Positions 30,136 through 42,176 of a stretch of 64,000 bases of DNA are shown piece by piece. The translations under genes were made by a program, and so were the position numbers. The stretch covers positions 20,173,001-20,237,000 of the forward strand of contig OZ005603.1 in NCBI GenBank assembly GCA_963930655.1. The letters are read 5' to 3'. This DNA comes from Myrica gale (Eukaryota > Streptophyta > Magnoliopsida > Fagales > Myricaceae). Position 1 is the stretch's first letter, and each line of letters begins with the position of its first letter. The notes under the pieces were generated by a model, which saw nothing but the letters and a program-made list of their open reading frames with translations, ran no database searches and was not told where the DNA came from.

Positions 30136-30683
30136 TTCGTGCGGATGGGAGATAGGGCAAGGTTATGTGGTTTTGGGGAGGGGCTAGCTTATACGGGAAG
30201 GGATTGGGGGAAGGGAAAGGCAAAACTGCCCTTCCCCCCTACTTTCCCTTCTTATCCCTCATTTTCCCCTTTCTTTCCTTTTCTGCCCCTAAAGAGAATT
30301 TATTTTCTTTTTTCTGTCACTCCATAATTCTAACCTTAATATGTCTCCTCATTTCTTGTTCCAAGGATCCACATATTGTCACATATATTTCAAAATTAAA
30401 GCCCTAATTAAATTCCTCCAATTATTGTAACTTAGGGACATATTCAATTAATAAAACAATTCAAGCTAATAAATCTCAACTGCTCAATTTAACAAAGACA
30501 ATTAATATAACATTAAATTCTAACTTAAAACTCATAAAACGCTAGGGAGAAATTCCGCCTAAACATAACTTTAGATTGATATAACCATACGTACATTTCT
30601 CCATAATACCTTCTTAATAAAAGTGATACATACTTAAGAGGTCATAAGCGATAAATTGATAGACTTAAAATCGGGGTCTCACA

Positions 30684-32862
30684 CAAAGAGATGAGGTGAA
30701 TTAAAGTGAAAAGACAAGGCATTAGGGCTTGGATGGAAATACCAAAGCTACCCTTCTTTCCCCTCTTGTCATAGATTGTGTCTAAGTGCATTACAACCTT
30801 ACCTTTCACACATTTCATTAACCTCACCTCTCTTCATTTTCATTTGCTCATTTCCCTTTGACCGAACACTTCTCATTTTTCAGCTTGCTTTCTCTCTTTT
30901 CTCTTGACTGAAACTCACCTCTCTTGGTTCAAGTTTGTTCTTTTCTTTTGCAACCGAAACACCTCCCTTTGCCTTAGCTTATTTCTTCTCTCTTGGTGGC
31001 TGGAAATCTCACTTCACTCAGCCATTTTTCCCTTTGACAGAAACTCAGCTCACTCTCTTGACCGAATCACTCCAAAGCTTCAAGTCTTGCCTTGTTTCTT
31101 CAAGCAACTTTCAGCTGCTGTACTTTTCTCTTTTCCCCACCATAAACCTTCATCTCAGCACCTTGTAGACACTATTCTCAGCCCTTGGAACCATTCTTGA
31201 AGGTGGAACCGAATGTTGAAGTGTAGTGGAGGATTTTGGTGAAAACCGAGTGTTCTAGTGGAAGGTAGAGGTAAATTTGATTTTCATGTGTTGTTTTACT
31301 TAAGTTCTCTATACTTTCTGACCTTAGATGTTTTATTATGCTAGGTGCTCTTCTTTTAGCAAGCTTGTGTCCAATCATCAAGGTAAGGCCAAATATGGTT
31401 GAAGGTGCAAAGTGATGTTGTTGGCCGAATGACTTGTATTTGCTAGATCTGAGTTTAGATAACTTGTAGGATATAATGTGAGCTTGGAATTGAACATGCA
31501 TGCCTAAGATCCTAACTTGGTTGTTAGAAAATGTGAAGAAATGATCTATGCATGTTAGTAATGTTTCGGGTATTAGCTTGCACCACATTTGGCCGAGATG
31601 CATGTTAGGTTATGTATACCTCTGTCATGATCAAAATATAGATCTTTTGAGTTGAATGTGAAGCTGATTTGCTAGATTTATTGTGGCTATAAGTCACGGG
31701 TTTCACTATGATGAAGAAAATATGAATGCATGTGGTAAATAGCATGAAAATATACGAATTATGGTGTTGGCCGAATGATATTTTAGGTGGATTCTTGCTC
31801 TTGAGCCATGATTTGTAGAATCTAGGTTGTGAACCTGAGAACGGAGGATGGGAATACATTGGAGATAAATTTTGATTTCCATAAACACTTGTATTGATGC
31901 ATGACCGAATGATGTAGTGAAGGAAACCCTAATGGCCAAATGATTAGTAATTGAAAATGTAATTGCATATGATATATAAGTGAAATTAATATTATGGCCG
32001 AATGAGTTAGAGGTTAAAACCTAGGTTTAGTGTTAAGAGAAATCTTGTATGTTAGTAAGTAAACCATAAATGATGAAGCTTAAAGGCCACGGGTTGGTAT
32101 TAGTTAGGGTGATTAACAAAGCTTGGGATATCAATAATGAATTGAGGTTGCAATTAGGGTAATCATGTGTTGGCCGAAATATATTAGGTGCAAAATGAGG
32201 TTAAGTTGTAATGATGATGAAATTTACCGGTGGTTAAGGTATATTGAGGGCCACGGGTTTTATTTCATGAGGTTAGAAAATATGTTAGCATGTGAGTTGT
32301 GATAAGAGTAGAGAAATGTACTAAATGCATTAGAAGTTTATAGTGTAAATCCTTGATTTTGGAGACTATTATGGTTGCTGTTTTAATCCTTGAAATTAAT
32401 ATGTGAACATGTTAAGATGGATGATGTTAAGACTTCGATCAGTGACCTAAACCTAAGAGCAAGTGTAATGGGTAGTGTGAATGCAAGATAGTGTTATGAA
32501 AATGAAAGAAAAATGATTATGAGAGCCGAATGGTTGCTGCTCTAGGTCATGGAAAGTGTCATATGTGATTCCTAAGAGTTGTTTGCTCTTAAGAAGGTAT
32601 GTTGATGACATTGAATTAAACAGCAAGCTAATCATCTAGTAGCTTGATTTCATTTGGTGAATATGAAGGTAATTGCACTCGGGTTAAGTGAGAATTGAAT
32701 TCATTTGGTTCATGTCAGCAAGCCTAAGAATAAAAAGGAGGCCATACGGTCATGGGTCGATCACTTAAATAAGGATTCATGCCTATCGATTATATTTGGA
32801 ATAATTGTGGGCACTAGTGTTCTTGTGAACTTGAAAACTTAGAGATCTTTAGGAAGTGAAAT
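30684..32862 (+). mobile_element. Inverted segment of a long LTR
   Basis: Matches the reverse complement of the middle of the long LTRs. The plus-strand phrases gatgttttattatgctaggtgctc, caaggtaaggccaaat and repeated ggccgaatga correspond to the minus-strand reading of 43250-43760 in solo LTR C. Neither terminus of an LTR is present, so it is a truncated copy lying opposite to its neighbours. The abundant small open frames are not genes. Confidence 0.65.
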
Positions 32863-34774
32863 TGTCACGCCCCGAACGCTAGCCCGAAGGGGGTTAATGA
32901 CAGCCGCGAACATCCACTCAATGAATGTTCCAGCGTTTTCACTTAATCATGAGCCGAAATTTTTTTTTATACACATCTAACTGAGAGAGACGGGCTAAAG
33001 AGATTTACTATAACTTCAACTTACCCAAAACGACTTCTTCGGAATAGGGTAAGCGTCTTAATGACATTGCACGACTGCACAGCTGAAGTACATGATCTAA
33101 GGGATTCCATCAAATCCTCTTCACATTGACCTACTCATAACATCTTTATAATACATATTGAATCCTCTAATGAACAACAAAAGAGGAAAGGTCATTCTCG
33201 TCGGTTCCTCTTCTAGATTTCCCCTCCTGAAACGTTATCTGGAATGATACAATTTAAAACTGTGAGTCAAAAGACTCAGTAAGGAATTATAAATAAAACA
33301 TGGACTTGAAATCATGGTTTGGAAATATGAACTTGAAATCGTGAGTTTGAAACCATGAACTTGTCTTTAAACTTAAACTTGTAAGCATGCACTTGAACTT
33401 GAAATCATAATGAACTTAAAATCATAAGCGTGCACTTGAACTTGAAATCATAAGCATGCACTTAAACTTGAAATCATCATGAACTTGAACTTGAAATATC
33501 ATGTTGTATATAATTCATGCATGATCATGAATTTTGATGCACGTGTATGCCTCATTATTGCATATGCACATGCACTTGCTCTTGAAAACATCACTTATAC
33601 TTATAAATCTCTTGCTTTTGGAAAATCTTTCCAATCCTTATCTTATGGGCTACTTGAGCTCCACTTACCCCTGACATCAGGGTTGTGCGTTCCCATTGGA
33701 ACTGTCCCCTATTTCCCTTGGGGACCTTACATATGGTTGAGCTAGCACACCTTCTCACATTCGTCCTTCAGTGGCTAGACACAACCCTTGGAGGTTCACA
33801 TCTTCTTGCAAGCATCCTTCAGTGTGATTGCACATACCTCTTGGACTACCCATCCTTCTTGCAAGCATCCTTCGGTATGGGTGTCCTAGGTGACATTCAC
33901 CCTTCACGTAAACGTCTTTCAGTATGGATGCACCTTCTTAACTTGGTACGGTACCGACCATCTTGTTTAGCCTCTTAACTTTTCGTAACATAAAATCGTA
34001 CTTTCATTTGCATAAAATTTCTCTTTCATCCTTATGAGAAAAATGAGTGCAAATGCAATTGCTCTTGACGTGCTCATGTGATGCTTGATGATGAGTAATC
34101 AACTTATCATAAAATGCTTCTCATACTTTCATTTGCACAAAAATTTCTTTTTCTTTCAAGAAAATCATGCAAATGCTCATGACGTGTCATGCTTGATGAC
34201 AAATATCTCATAAAACTTTCTTGATCTCATAAAACTTTCATGTTTTCATTTGCACAAAAACTTCTTTCATGCTTTCATGCAAATACATATATTATGTCAT
34301 GCTTGTTAAGAAATAACTTGTCATGCTTGGTTATAAACTTGTTGTGCTTGTTCATGAAAACATGCTGCGTATCATTCCAGTTTTCATAGAAGTAAGTTTT
34401 TACTTACAGATGTAAGTTCCACTTACAATTTTCACTTACAAACGTAAGTTCTTCTTACTTTGCTTGCTTGTGGGTTGAATGCCCCTTTTACCTACAATTG
34501 GATCATACTATTGTTATTCATAGGTTTACTAGACGTATAGAGTAATCAATCAATTACTCACGCTTCATCATACAAAATCGTCCTTTTTCCTCATTCTATA
34601 TCTCATACTTCGTCATACACATACTTCATCATATAAAATCATCTGTATCCTTGACTTCTAATTGGTGATCTTACCCCACAAGGTATTTTCTTAAGTGAAA
34701 ACCTAGTAGTGTCTTCTAATAGGTCAATAGGAAACTTAGAAACTTAGGAAAAATTTCGTGAAATTCAAAGAAGC

Positions 34775-34922
34775 CGGTCGAGCGCTCGTCGAGCGTTAGA
34801 CCTCTGTATAAAAGTGTTAAGGGACGCTCGAGCGCTGGTCGAGCGTCGGTCGAGCGTGAAGTTTCTCCATGAATAATTCTTGAAGGGCGCTCGAGCGCTG
34901 GTCGAGCGCCTGTCGAGCGTCA
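34775..34922. repeat. CGCTCGAGCG minisatellite, three units, LTR b
   Basis: Same unit as in LTR a, but with three starts (about 34777, 34825, 34887) instead of five, and the same flanking phrase cgtcagtccatatttcag. Confidence 0.9.
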
Positions 34923-36109
34923 GTCCATATTTCAGACACAAAACACACATTATACATCCAACACACACGGAATTTGTCTTAACATGCTCTCTCTTATAAC
35001 CTCATATACAAGACTTAAACTTTATCACATTTCAACTCATTCCAACTCAATCTCTCAGCTAAAACATGAGTCCATCTCATAAATTTAAGTTATTGCATTT
35101 CTTCCTCCTCTCTTGGTCTTTTTGTCAAACACCTAGAGTGCATATTCGTTTCTCTTGTGTATAAATTCCCAGATCTAACCACATTCTCCATGGTTTTATG
35201 CACAATCCTTACAACTTTCTAAAGCTCATTAGATATATATTTTCCTCAAAGAAAACACATGAATCTCAAGGAGAAAATCTAACAACACACAACCAACAAC
35301 CATTCAAAAGAAAAAGAGAACATAAGTGAAAATGGATATGGCTTGGCCGGCCATAACCACTCACCTCCTTCTCTCTCTCTTTCTATCTCTTCTTTCTTTC
35401 TTCTTCTTCTTTTCTCCTTCTTCTTTCTCCTTCTTCTTCTTTCTTTCTTCTCTTCTCTTCTCTTCTTTGGTGGGAGCTAGGGCAAATGACTTTTCGATTT
35501 GGGGGGGGCTGCTTATACAGGAGAGCTTGGGGGAAGGGAAAAGGCAAAATTGAACTTTCCCCCTTCTTTCCCTTTCTGCCCTCCATTTCTTCTTTCTTTT
35601 CCATTTCTACCCCTCACGAAAATTCATTTCTCTTTTCTGCTACTCCCACAATTAACTCTAATATGTCTCCTCATCTTGTTCCAAGGATTCTCATATTTCC
35701 AAGGCTAAAGCCCCTAGTTAAAATATTTCCAAATCTTGTAACTTAGGGACATTTTCCAATAATAAAACAATTTCATCAATCTCAATTGCTCAAATCTAAT
35801 GACAATTAATATAACAGTCAGGTCCTTGCTTAAAACTAACTTAAAACTTATAAAAATGTTAGGGGAAAAAACCCCCTAAACATATCTTGAAATTAATTTA
35901 TCCATACATACATCCTCAATAAAATTCCTTTACACTATCCCTTACTCAATACTTTACATCATACCATGTCTGGGCTAATGTCTATCGACTTCCCACCATC
36001 TTAACCTCAATAAATTTCTTAACTAAGCTTATACAACTTTTCTCAATGTTAGGGTTCACAAGTCTTCCATTGGAACTCCAAATTCATCAATTATGGAATT
36101 TTAACTGGT

Positions 36110-36285
36110 CCCGCTCGGGCGCTAGTCGAGCACCGGTCGAGCGCCAACTTACTGTCCAATTCACTGCGTAGAATTCCTAAGGGCCGCTCGACTATCGAGC
36201 GTTGGTCAAACGACAAGACACTGTCCATCATATTTCCTTAAGGCCGCTCGAGCGCCTGACGCCCGCTGGTCGAGCGCAATGTTAC
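36110..36285. repeat. Second CG-rich gtcgagcg cluster, LTR b
   Basis: Three diverged units starting ccgctcgggcg, ccgctcgacta and ccgctcgagcg, each followed by (t)ggtcgagcg-like phrases and a spacer with actgtcca. Absent at the matching place in LTR a. Confidence 0.8.
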
Positions 36286-37776
36286 CTAAAAACAGGGTGC
36301 TAAGAAAAATCTTCTTATTCCAACACCCTAATTGTGATCCTCCAATTATTTTAACTAAGTCCCCAAATACTCAATTTCAATATTGTTAAAATTACAACAA
36401 CATATCAATTCAATTACAATATAGATGCACAAAGTGCTAGGGGAAATATTCACCTAGACATATCCTTAGATTAATTCCCCTATACCTACCTTTCTCCATA
36501 ATTAGGACACATCTTAAGGAGTCATAATTCTTTTACAAGGATAGAAAAAGTTGGGGTCTCACATCCTCCCCTCCTTATAAAAATTCCGTCCTCGAAATTT
36601 GATCTTTGTCCTTAACTGTTGTTCCCTTATCCTTATTCCAAAGGTCTCTTATACAATAATAGTTTCTAAGGCATCAACAAGCATTCACAGTAGCATTCTC
36701 TAATGCAAAATATCTTCTCAGGTATATCTCTTTTCTAATCCAAAGATCACACCCCGAACATAGATAAGCATTAATACATACCTGAGCTCATTACAATTGG
36801 TCAACAAATCCTTTATCTGGTCAGTATAAATCCCTCAATTCTTTCCTCATATCCTCATATAAGGAGGGTTTCGGCCAAATGAGGGAAAAGTGAGTGCTGA
36901 GTGAAGTGAGTGAGTTGAGAGGTGTGAGATGTGAAAATGGAAAGGAGGCTGAACCTAGTCTAATGCACGCCCAAGGAAACAAAAGGAGAAAAGTCTTACT
37001 TGCTTTTGCCCATGTGACATGATCAGTTCATTAATTGCTTTGTCTCCTCTCCCTTTTCCTTTCTTTGCCTCCCATTGCCTCTCACGTGAGTTCTCTTCCT
37101 ACCCACCATGACTTTTCATCTTTCCTTTACTCTCCTTTTCAGCGTACAATCATCTCCTTTTCAGCCTACCCTACTTTCTTTCTAGTCTACAATTGCCTTG
37201 TCTTGTCTCTCTTCCATTTTTTTACCTCATCTTGGCTTTCACGTGAATCACCAATTACCTCTCTTTGACTCTTATTTTATTTTGGTTTCCTCTCTTTCAC
37301 GTGGAGCACTTACCTAGCACACTAAATAATCATTTGGTTCTCCTAATGAAGCTTAAGACTACCTAATGAAGGTATAAGGTAATCATGCACTAAATTCACA
37401 ATCATAATTCATACTTTAATATAATGATTTTGCTTAGAAAAATTCAACATTTATAAGATAATAAAATACACTCTAAACATCCTTGACATTAAATTTAATA
37501 AGTCTTTGTAACATAATAAAATCTCTTACAATAGGCCAATTAACAAATAATTCATAAGGAAAAATTACCTTAGAGAAATTCGGCCATTATGAAATTTTTG
37601 AAATTGCACTAACATAACCTTACCATCATAATGAAATTACTTAAGAAAAACTTAGAATTAAAATATCATAATCATTGTAATTTAATATCATACATGGGCC
37701 AAACAACATCCCCTTAAATTTAGATCCAAGAGCAATACATAAACATAAATAGCATAAGGAAATTCGGGGTCTCACA

Positions 37777-38899
37777 GTTTCTCAAGCTCAAGTGTATGAA
37801 AACCATTCTCTTGGTTAAAGGGAGCATAGTGGAGAAGCCTCAAGGCTCGGTAAATATTGCCGAACCACCTAAAAATATTGTGTTTGCTTCTCTTCCCTTA
37901 TCTCCTTACTTTGTGCTCTCGTTCCTTGTTCAAAATTTTATTTGCATATTTGTTTTGCAATATATATTCTTTTATTTAATTATTTATTGCAATCCCCTCT
38001 CTTTGTGGAACTTCTAGTCAACAAACACATCTTTTCGGGTAAGTTTCGAAAAAGTTTTGAAACCCAATTCACCTCCTCTTGGGTTGCCTTAAGCCTAAGA
38101 TTTACAGATATATGATTACATTGTTATGGATGAGTTTGTGTCTTATTCTTTCTATCTTTACTTAACTCCAAATGCAAATTGTATCTTTCTTGATATCTTA
38201 TTATCTCCAATTTGCAAAGCTTCGTCATTGACATCAAGGTAGTATTCATACTATCTAAACTCTCGATTATTGAAGAATACTAAAGCGTTTGTGATCTGAT
38301 ATTACATTGTAAAGTTTGAGAAGTTTGGAGGATGATATGAAGTGTTTCTAATAGGTTTTAAAAATTATGAAAACCTATAAATACAAAGGAGACTCTTGCA
38401 AAATTTTCTAAAAATCTAAAGTCCTTTGTAACAATTTTTTTTGAAAAACCTCTCCTTGTTTTCAAGAGGAGCTTTTTATTTTATTTGCAAAGATCTTTAA
38501 AAATTAATTTTTCATCATAAAAAGGGGGACATTTTTAGCCCAAGGTTGCTCCTTGAGTTATCTAACTTGATTTTGATGATAACAAATGACAAAATGACTT
38601 TGGCATATTTTTAGAATATGTGGTTGTCAATCCACTATTCAATCGAGAGTACTCTATTGTATTTAAATTTCCCTAAAGTTCTTTATGCCCTACATTTGAT
38701 TTAAACACCATGACATACACTTAAATTATTGTATTTTTTATTGTAGGAGTTTTCGTGTTGAAATGAAAAAGATTGCATATCAAAAAGCACTAAAAATCTT
38801 TTTCTGCCAAGATGGTGTCGACACATGGGAGACATGGTCATACTAACACAAAATAATCATCAAATATCCACTCCCCAAACTAAATTTTCAAGTTGTAAA
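37777..38899 (+). mobile_element. Ty1/copia-like LTR remnants (tentative)
   Basis: cccaattcacctcctcttgggttgcc near 38067 resembles the 3' end of many plant copia LTRs. The purine tract aaaaagggggaca near 38518 is followed by sequence with ttgattttgatgataacaaatg, typical of the start of such LTRs. This suggests a collapsed element: LTR end, short interior, polypurine tract, LTR start. No coding remains, and the edges are uncertain. Confidence 0.4.
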
Positions 38900-40915
38900 T
38901 GGGAAGGAAAAATTGGAAGACTATTACTCCCTTTTTAGCAAAGCTAAACACGATAATTGTCTGAGTGAATTGAACATAAACTAGCTTTGTGCTGGATTTA
39001 TCTGAACCTTTGCAATTATCCTGGAATTATTGAAATGCCCACAAAACTCAAAGGACTGGCAATGGTTAAGGATATCCTGCATCTCAGCCAAATAATTCAC
39101 TAAATCAAAATACCAGGGAATGATTAAAACTACCAACAACTGCTCATCTGGAAAACTTTCATTAAATGGGCAAGTCATCTACACTTTACTGCGTTTCTAA
39201 TCTAGACAAGTGATCTGCCACCATATTATCCATGCCTTGCTTGTCTTGAATCTCAAGATCAAATTCTTGAAGCAACAACACCCACCAAATCAAGCGCGGT
39301 TTGACATCGTTCTTTTTCAACAAAAACATGATTGCTGAATGGTCTGTATATATGATCACCTTGGAACCTACAATATAAGATCGAAACTTGTCAAAAGCAA
39401 ACACAACAACAAGCAGTTCTTTTTCAGTAGTTGCATAATTCCGCTGTGCATTATTTAAAACTCTACTAGCATAATATATAACATGCAACTTTCTATCTTT
39501 TCTTTGACCGAGAAGACCACCCCAAGTGAAATCACTAGCATCAAACATAACCTCAAAAGGCAAACTTCAATTTGGGGTTGCCATAATTGGTGCTGACACC
39601 AACTCTTGCTTTAACTTGTTAAAAGCATTTAACAATCCTTATCAAAATCATACACAACATCCTTATTTAATAGATTACAGGGAGGATTATAAATTTTAGA
39701 AAAGTCCTTACCAAAACGCTGGTAAAATCTTTCGTGACAAAGGAAACTTCTAACTCCTTTAACATTGGTGGAGGATGGCAATTTTTCAATGATTTCTATT
39801 TTTGATTGGTCCACCTCAGTACCTCTTGCTGAAATTTGGTGGCCTAAAATCACATTTCTCCCAATTCAAGACCAAATTAATTTCCTCACAATACTGCAAA
39901 ACTCGAGACAAGTTGTCTAAACAACTATCAAGAGAAGATCCAAAAATAGAAAAATCATCCATGAAAACCTCCATGATATTTTCAACAAAATCAGAAAAAA
40001 TCAGCATGCAACGTTGGAAAGTAACAAGTGCATTATGCAAACCAAAAGGCATCCTACGAAATGCAAAAGTACCATAAGGACAAGTGAAGGTGGTCTTCTC
40101 TTGGTCTTCGGGGTTTATAGGAATCTGATTATTCCTTGAATAACCATCTAGAAAACAATAATGCAAACCTAGCAAGTATCTCAAGCACTTAATCAAGAAA
40201 GGTAAAGGAAAATAATCCTTACGGGTAACACTATTACATTCCTAGTTACATTCCCAGTGGGAATTAACTCATTATTTTCATTCTGCACCATAGTCATCCT
40301 ACCTTTTTTCAGTATTACCTGCACTAGACTAATCCATGAACTCAAATATAGGATAAATAATCCCTACATCTAACCATTTAAGAACTTCAGCCCTAACTAC
40401 TTATTTCATGTTAGGATTTAACCGTCTCTGATTTTCAAAGACAAGTTTATGGTTATCCGCCATTAAAATTATATGTAAACACAATGAAGGGATAATTCCT
40501 CTAAGGTCTGATATAGTCCATCCTCTGGCTTTTTTTCACATTCTCAAAATACGCATCAATTTTTCCAATTGATCATCTGACAAAGAAGCACTCACAACTA
40601 CAGGCAATGTATTATTCTTGAAAGTTTTCTTGCGGAAATTATCAAACTTCATTTGACATACGATCTTGAACTTTTCTAGGATTGAATCTTCAATCTTCGA
40701 TAATCTTCAAGTCTTGCTGATCTCGCACCATGAGTCTTTGATTTTAAAACTGAGCAGCCCATATGTTATGCCTCCTTCCTTTCCAAGCCTCACAGCCGCC
40801 ACAGGGCTTCTCAAAGTCATAATGGTCAACTGTATAGAAAAAACTATCTTATTGTCCTTTTTCGAACCCTAGTTGCGATATAGCGTGTGATCATTAGGGG
40901 CCTCAGATATCGGCC
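38900..40915 (-). pseudogene. Athila-type Ty3 pol: RT, RNase H and start of integrase
   Basis: Minus-strand order is RT at 39629-40196 (TFTCPYGTFAFRRMPFGLHNA, catalytic VFMDDFSIFGSS, NLVLNWEKCDF, GHQISARGTEVDQ), RNase H at 39186-39563 ([54 protein letters not shown]), then 38981-39178 with SFPDEQLLVV and PWYFDLVNYL, the linker before the integrase zinc finger. The motif set fits the Athila/Tat lineage without a chromodomain. Several frame changes and stops. Continues to the right of the solo LTR at 45000. Confidence 0.9.
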
Positions 40916-40920
40916 GTAGG
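40916..40920. repeat. Target duplication of solo LTR C, left
   Basis: gtagg, identical to 44995-44999. Confidence 0.9.
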
Positions 40921-42144
40921 TGTCACGCCCCGAACGGAATCCCGCAGGGACCGTGACAGCCGCGAGCTATCCTCCGGATGGCTCCAGCGTTCTTACTTAT
41001 ATTCTTACTTGATTACGACGGAAACGTACAGGATCGCGAGGGGTTCGAGCAAATTCTTACATAAAGAGGGTTCTCATTAAGTTCATACAAAACATATAAT
41101 TAACATATTAGAACCCAATTAGTGACGCTCGTGTCACTACCAACAAAATGCGAAACATAATATCTTGGGCATCTAGGTCAGGTAGTCCTCCTGACTCTCT
41201 TCACCTGATACATCTGGAATGACACAATTTTAAAAACGTGAGTCAAAAAAGACTCAGTAAGGGAAAAACATAAAACTTGAATCATGCTCTTGACTTATGC
41301 CCGCTTAATCATGGAAGAAAGAAAACTTGATAATTGATGCATATGCATGCTCATGAGTTATGCATATGCTCTTGCTTAGTGTTTTCGGCCCCAGGCCCTT
41401 GAAAACTACTTTCTTTCATACTTGCTTGTAAAACTGGCCCTTGGCCCTTAAAAATTTCTTATTCGTACTTGTGCCCTTGTTGGCCTTATCATAATTATTT
41501 CATGTCTTTTACTTGTGGGCTCGCTCCATTTGAACCCTGAAGTCAGGGTTGTGCGTTCCCTTCGGAACCGTCCCCGAATTCCCTTGGAGACCTTAACATC
41601 TGGTCGAGCTAGCCCTTGAAGTGGCCCCAGGCCTGATGGCTAGACACGACCCTTGGAGGCACCACACCTTCTCAATGTCCTTCAGTGTGGCTTGCACAGC
41701 CTCTTGGATTCACCCATCCTTCTCATAATTATCCTTCGGTATGAGAGTCCAACTTGATGGTACGGTACCGATCGGTGCCCCTTATCTTAACTTATCGTTT
41801 CATAAAACTTCTCGTATTCTTTCCATAAAAATCATTGCATAACTTTCTTCTTGAAAAATTCATGCAATGCACATGTCATGTCATGCTTGCTTAAAATTCA
41901 TGCTTGTTCATGAAATTCATATCATGTCATGCTTTCTTAAAACCCATACTTGTTCATGAAACGATGCAGTGTGTCATTCCAGTTTTGAAAAGAAATACTT
42001 ACTGTCCACTTACAGTATCCACTTACTCTTGGTCTTCTTGTTCGTGTATACAGACACGTGGATCGCCTACAAGCGATTCAAATATTCTTTTAGACTTTAA
42101 GAATTATGAAATCATTTCTTTTTGAAATCAGTCATCAATCGAAG

Positions 42145-42176
<32 letters not shown>

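Larger units (their letters stand above)
27521..30683 (-). mobile_element. Long LTR 'a' (truncated), Ty3 family, with copia insert
   Basis: Degraded LTR of the long-LTR family. It begins in the atgacagccgcgag block found near the end of every copy (the terminal tgtcacgccccgaacg is lost) and runs to tcggggtctcaca at 30683. It contains the conserved module (28284-28568), a five-unit CGCTCGAGCG minisatellite (29088-29348) and TTC-rich repeats near 30085. A copia fragment interrupts it at 29551-30076. Orientation is deduced from the other copies, whose tRNA primer site follows the gacgtgaca-type end on the minus strand. Lacks recognisable internal coding sequence, so it may be a decayed solo LTR. 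Confidence 0.75.
32863..36563 (-). repeat. LTR b, 3,701 bp
   Basis: Complete ends tgtcacgccccgaacg and ttggggtctcaca. Carries the conserved module (33674-33960), the CGCTCGAGCG minisatellite in three units (34775-34922), a second CG-rich cluster (36110-36285) and a CT-rich tract (35370-35465). The plus-strand complement of the polypurine tract follows at 36564. Confidence 0.85.
32863..37776 (-). mobile_element. Long-LTR element 'B' reduced to LTRs and a short interior
   Basis: 3' LTR 32863-36563, polypurine tract aaggaggggagga (minus strand, 36564-36576), about 290 bases of interior with no coding left, then from about 36865 to 37776 the start portion of a second LTR ending ttcggggtctcaca. 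The 5' LTR and nearly the whole interior have been deleted. Flanking five bases (gaaat left, gtttc right) do not match, so the original target site has been lost or the outer edge is rearranged. Confidence 0.72.

Noticed and set aside
30073..30327. Ser-rich frame starting in a TTC repeat
   Set aside because: Simple repeat inside LTR a, with no homologue recognised and not conserved in LTR b.
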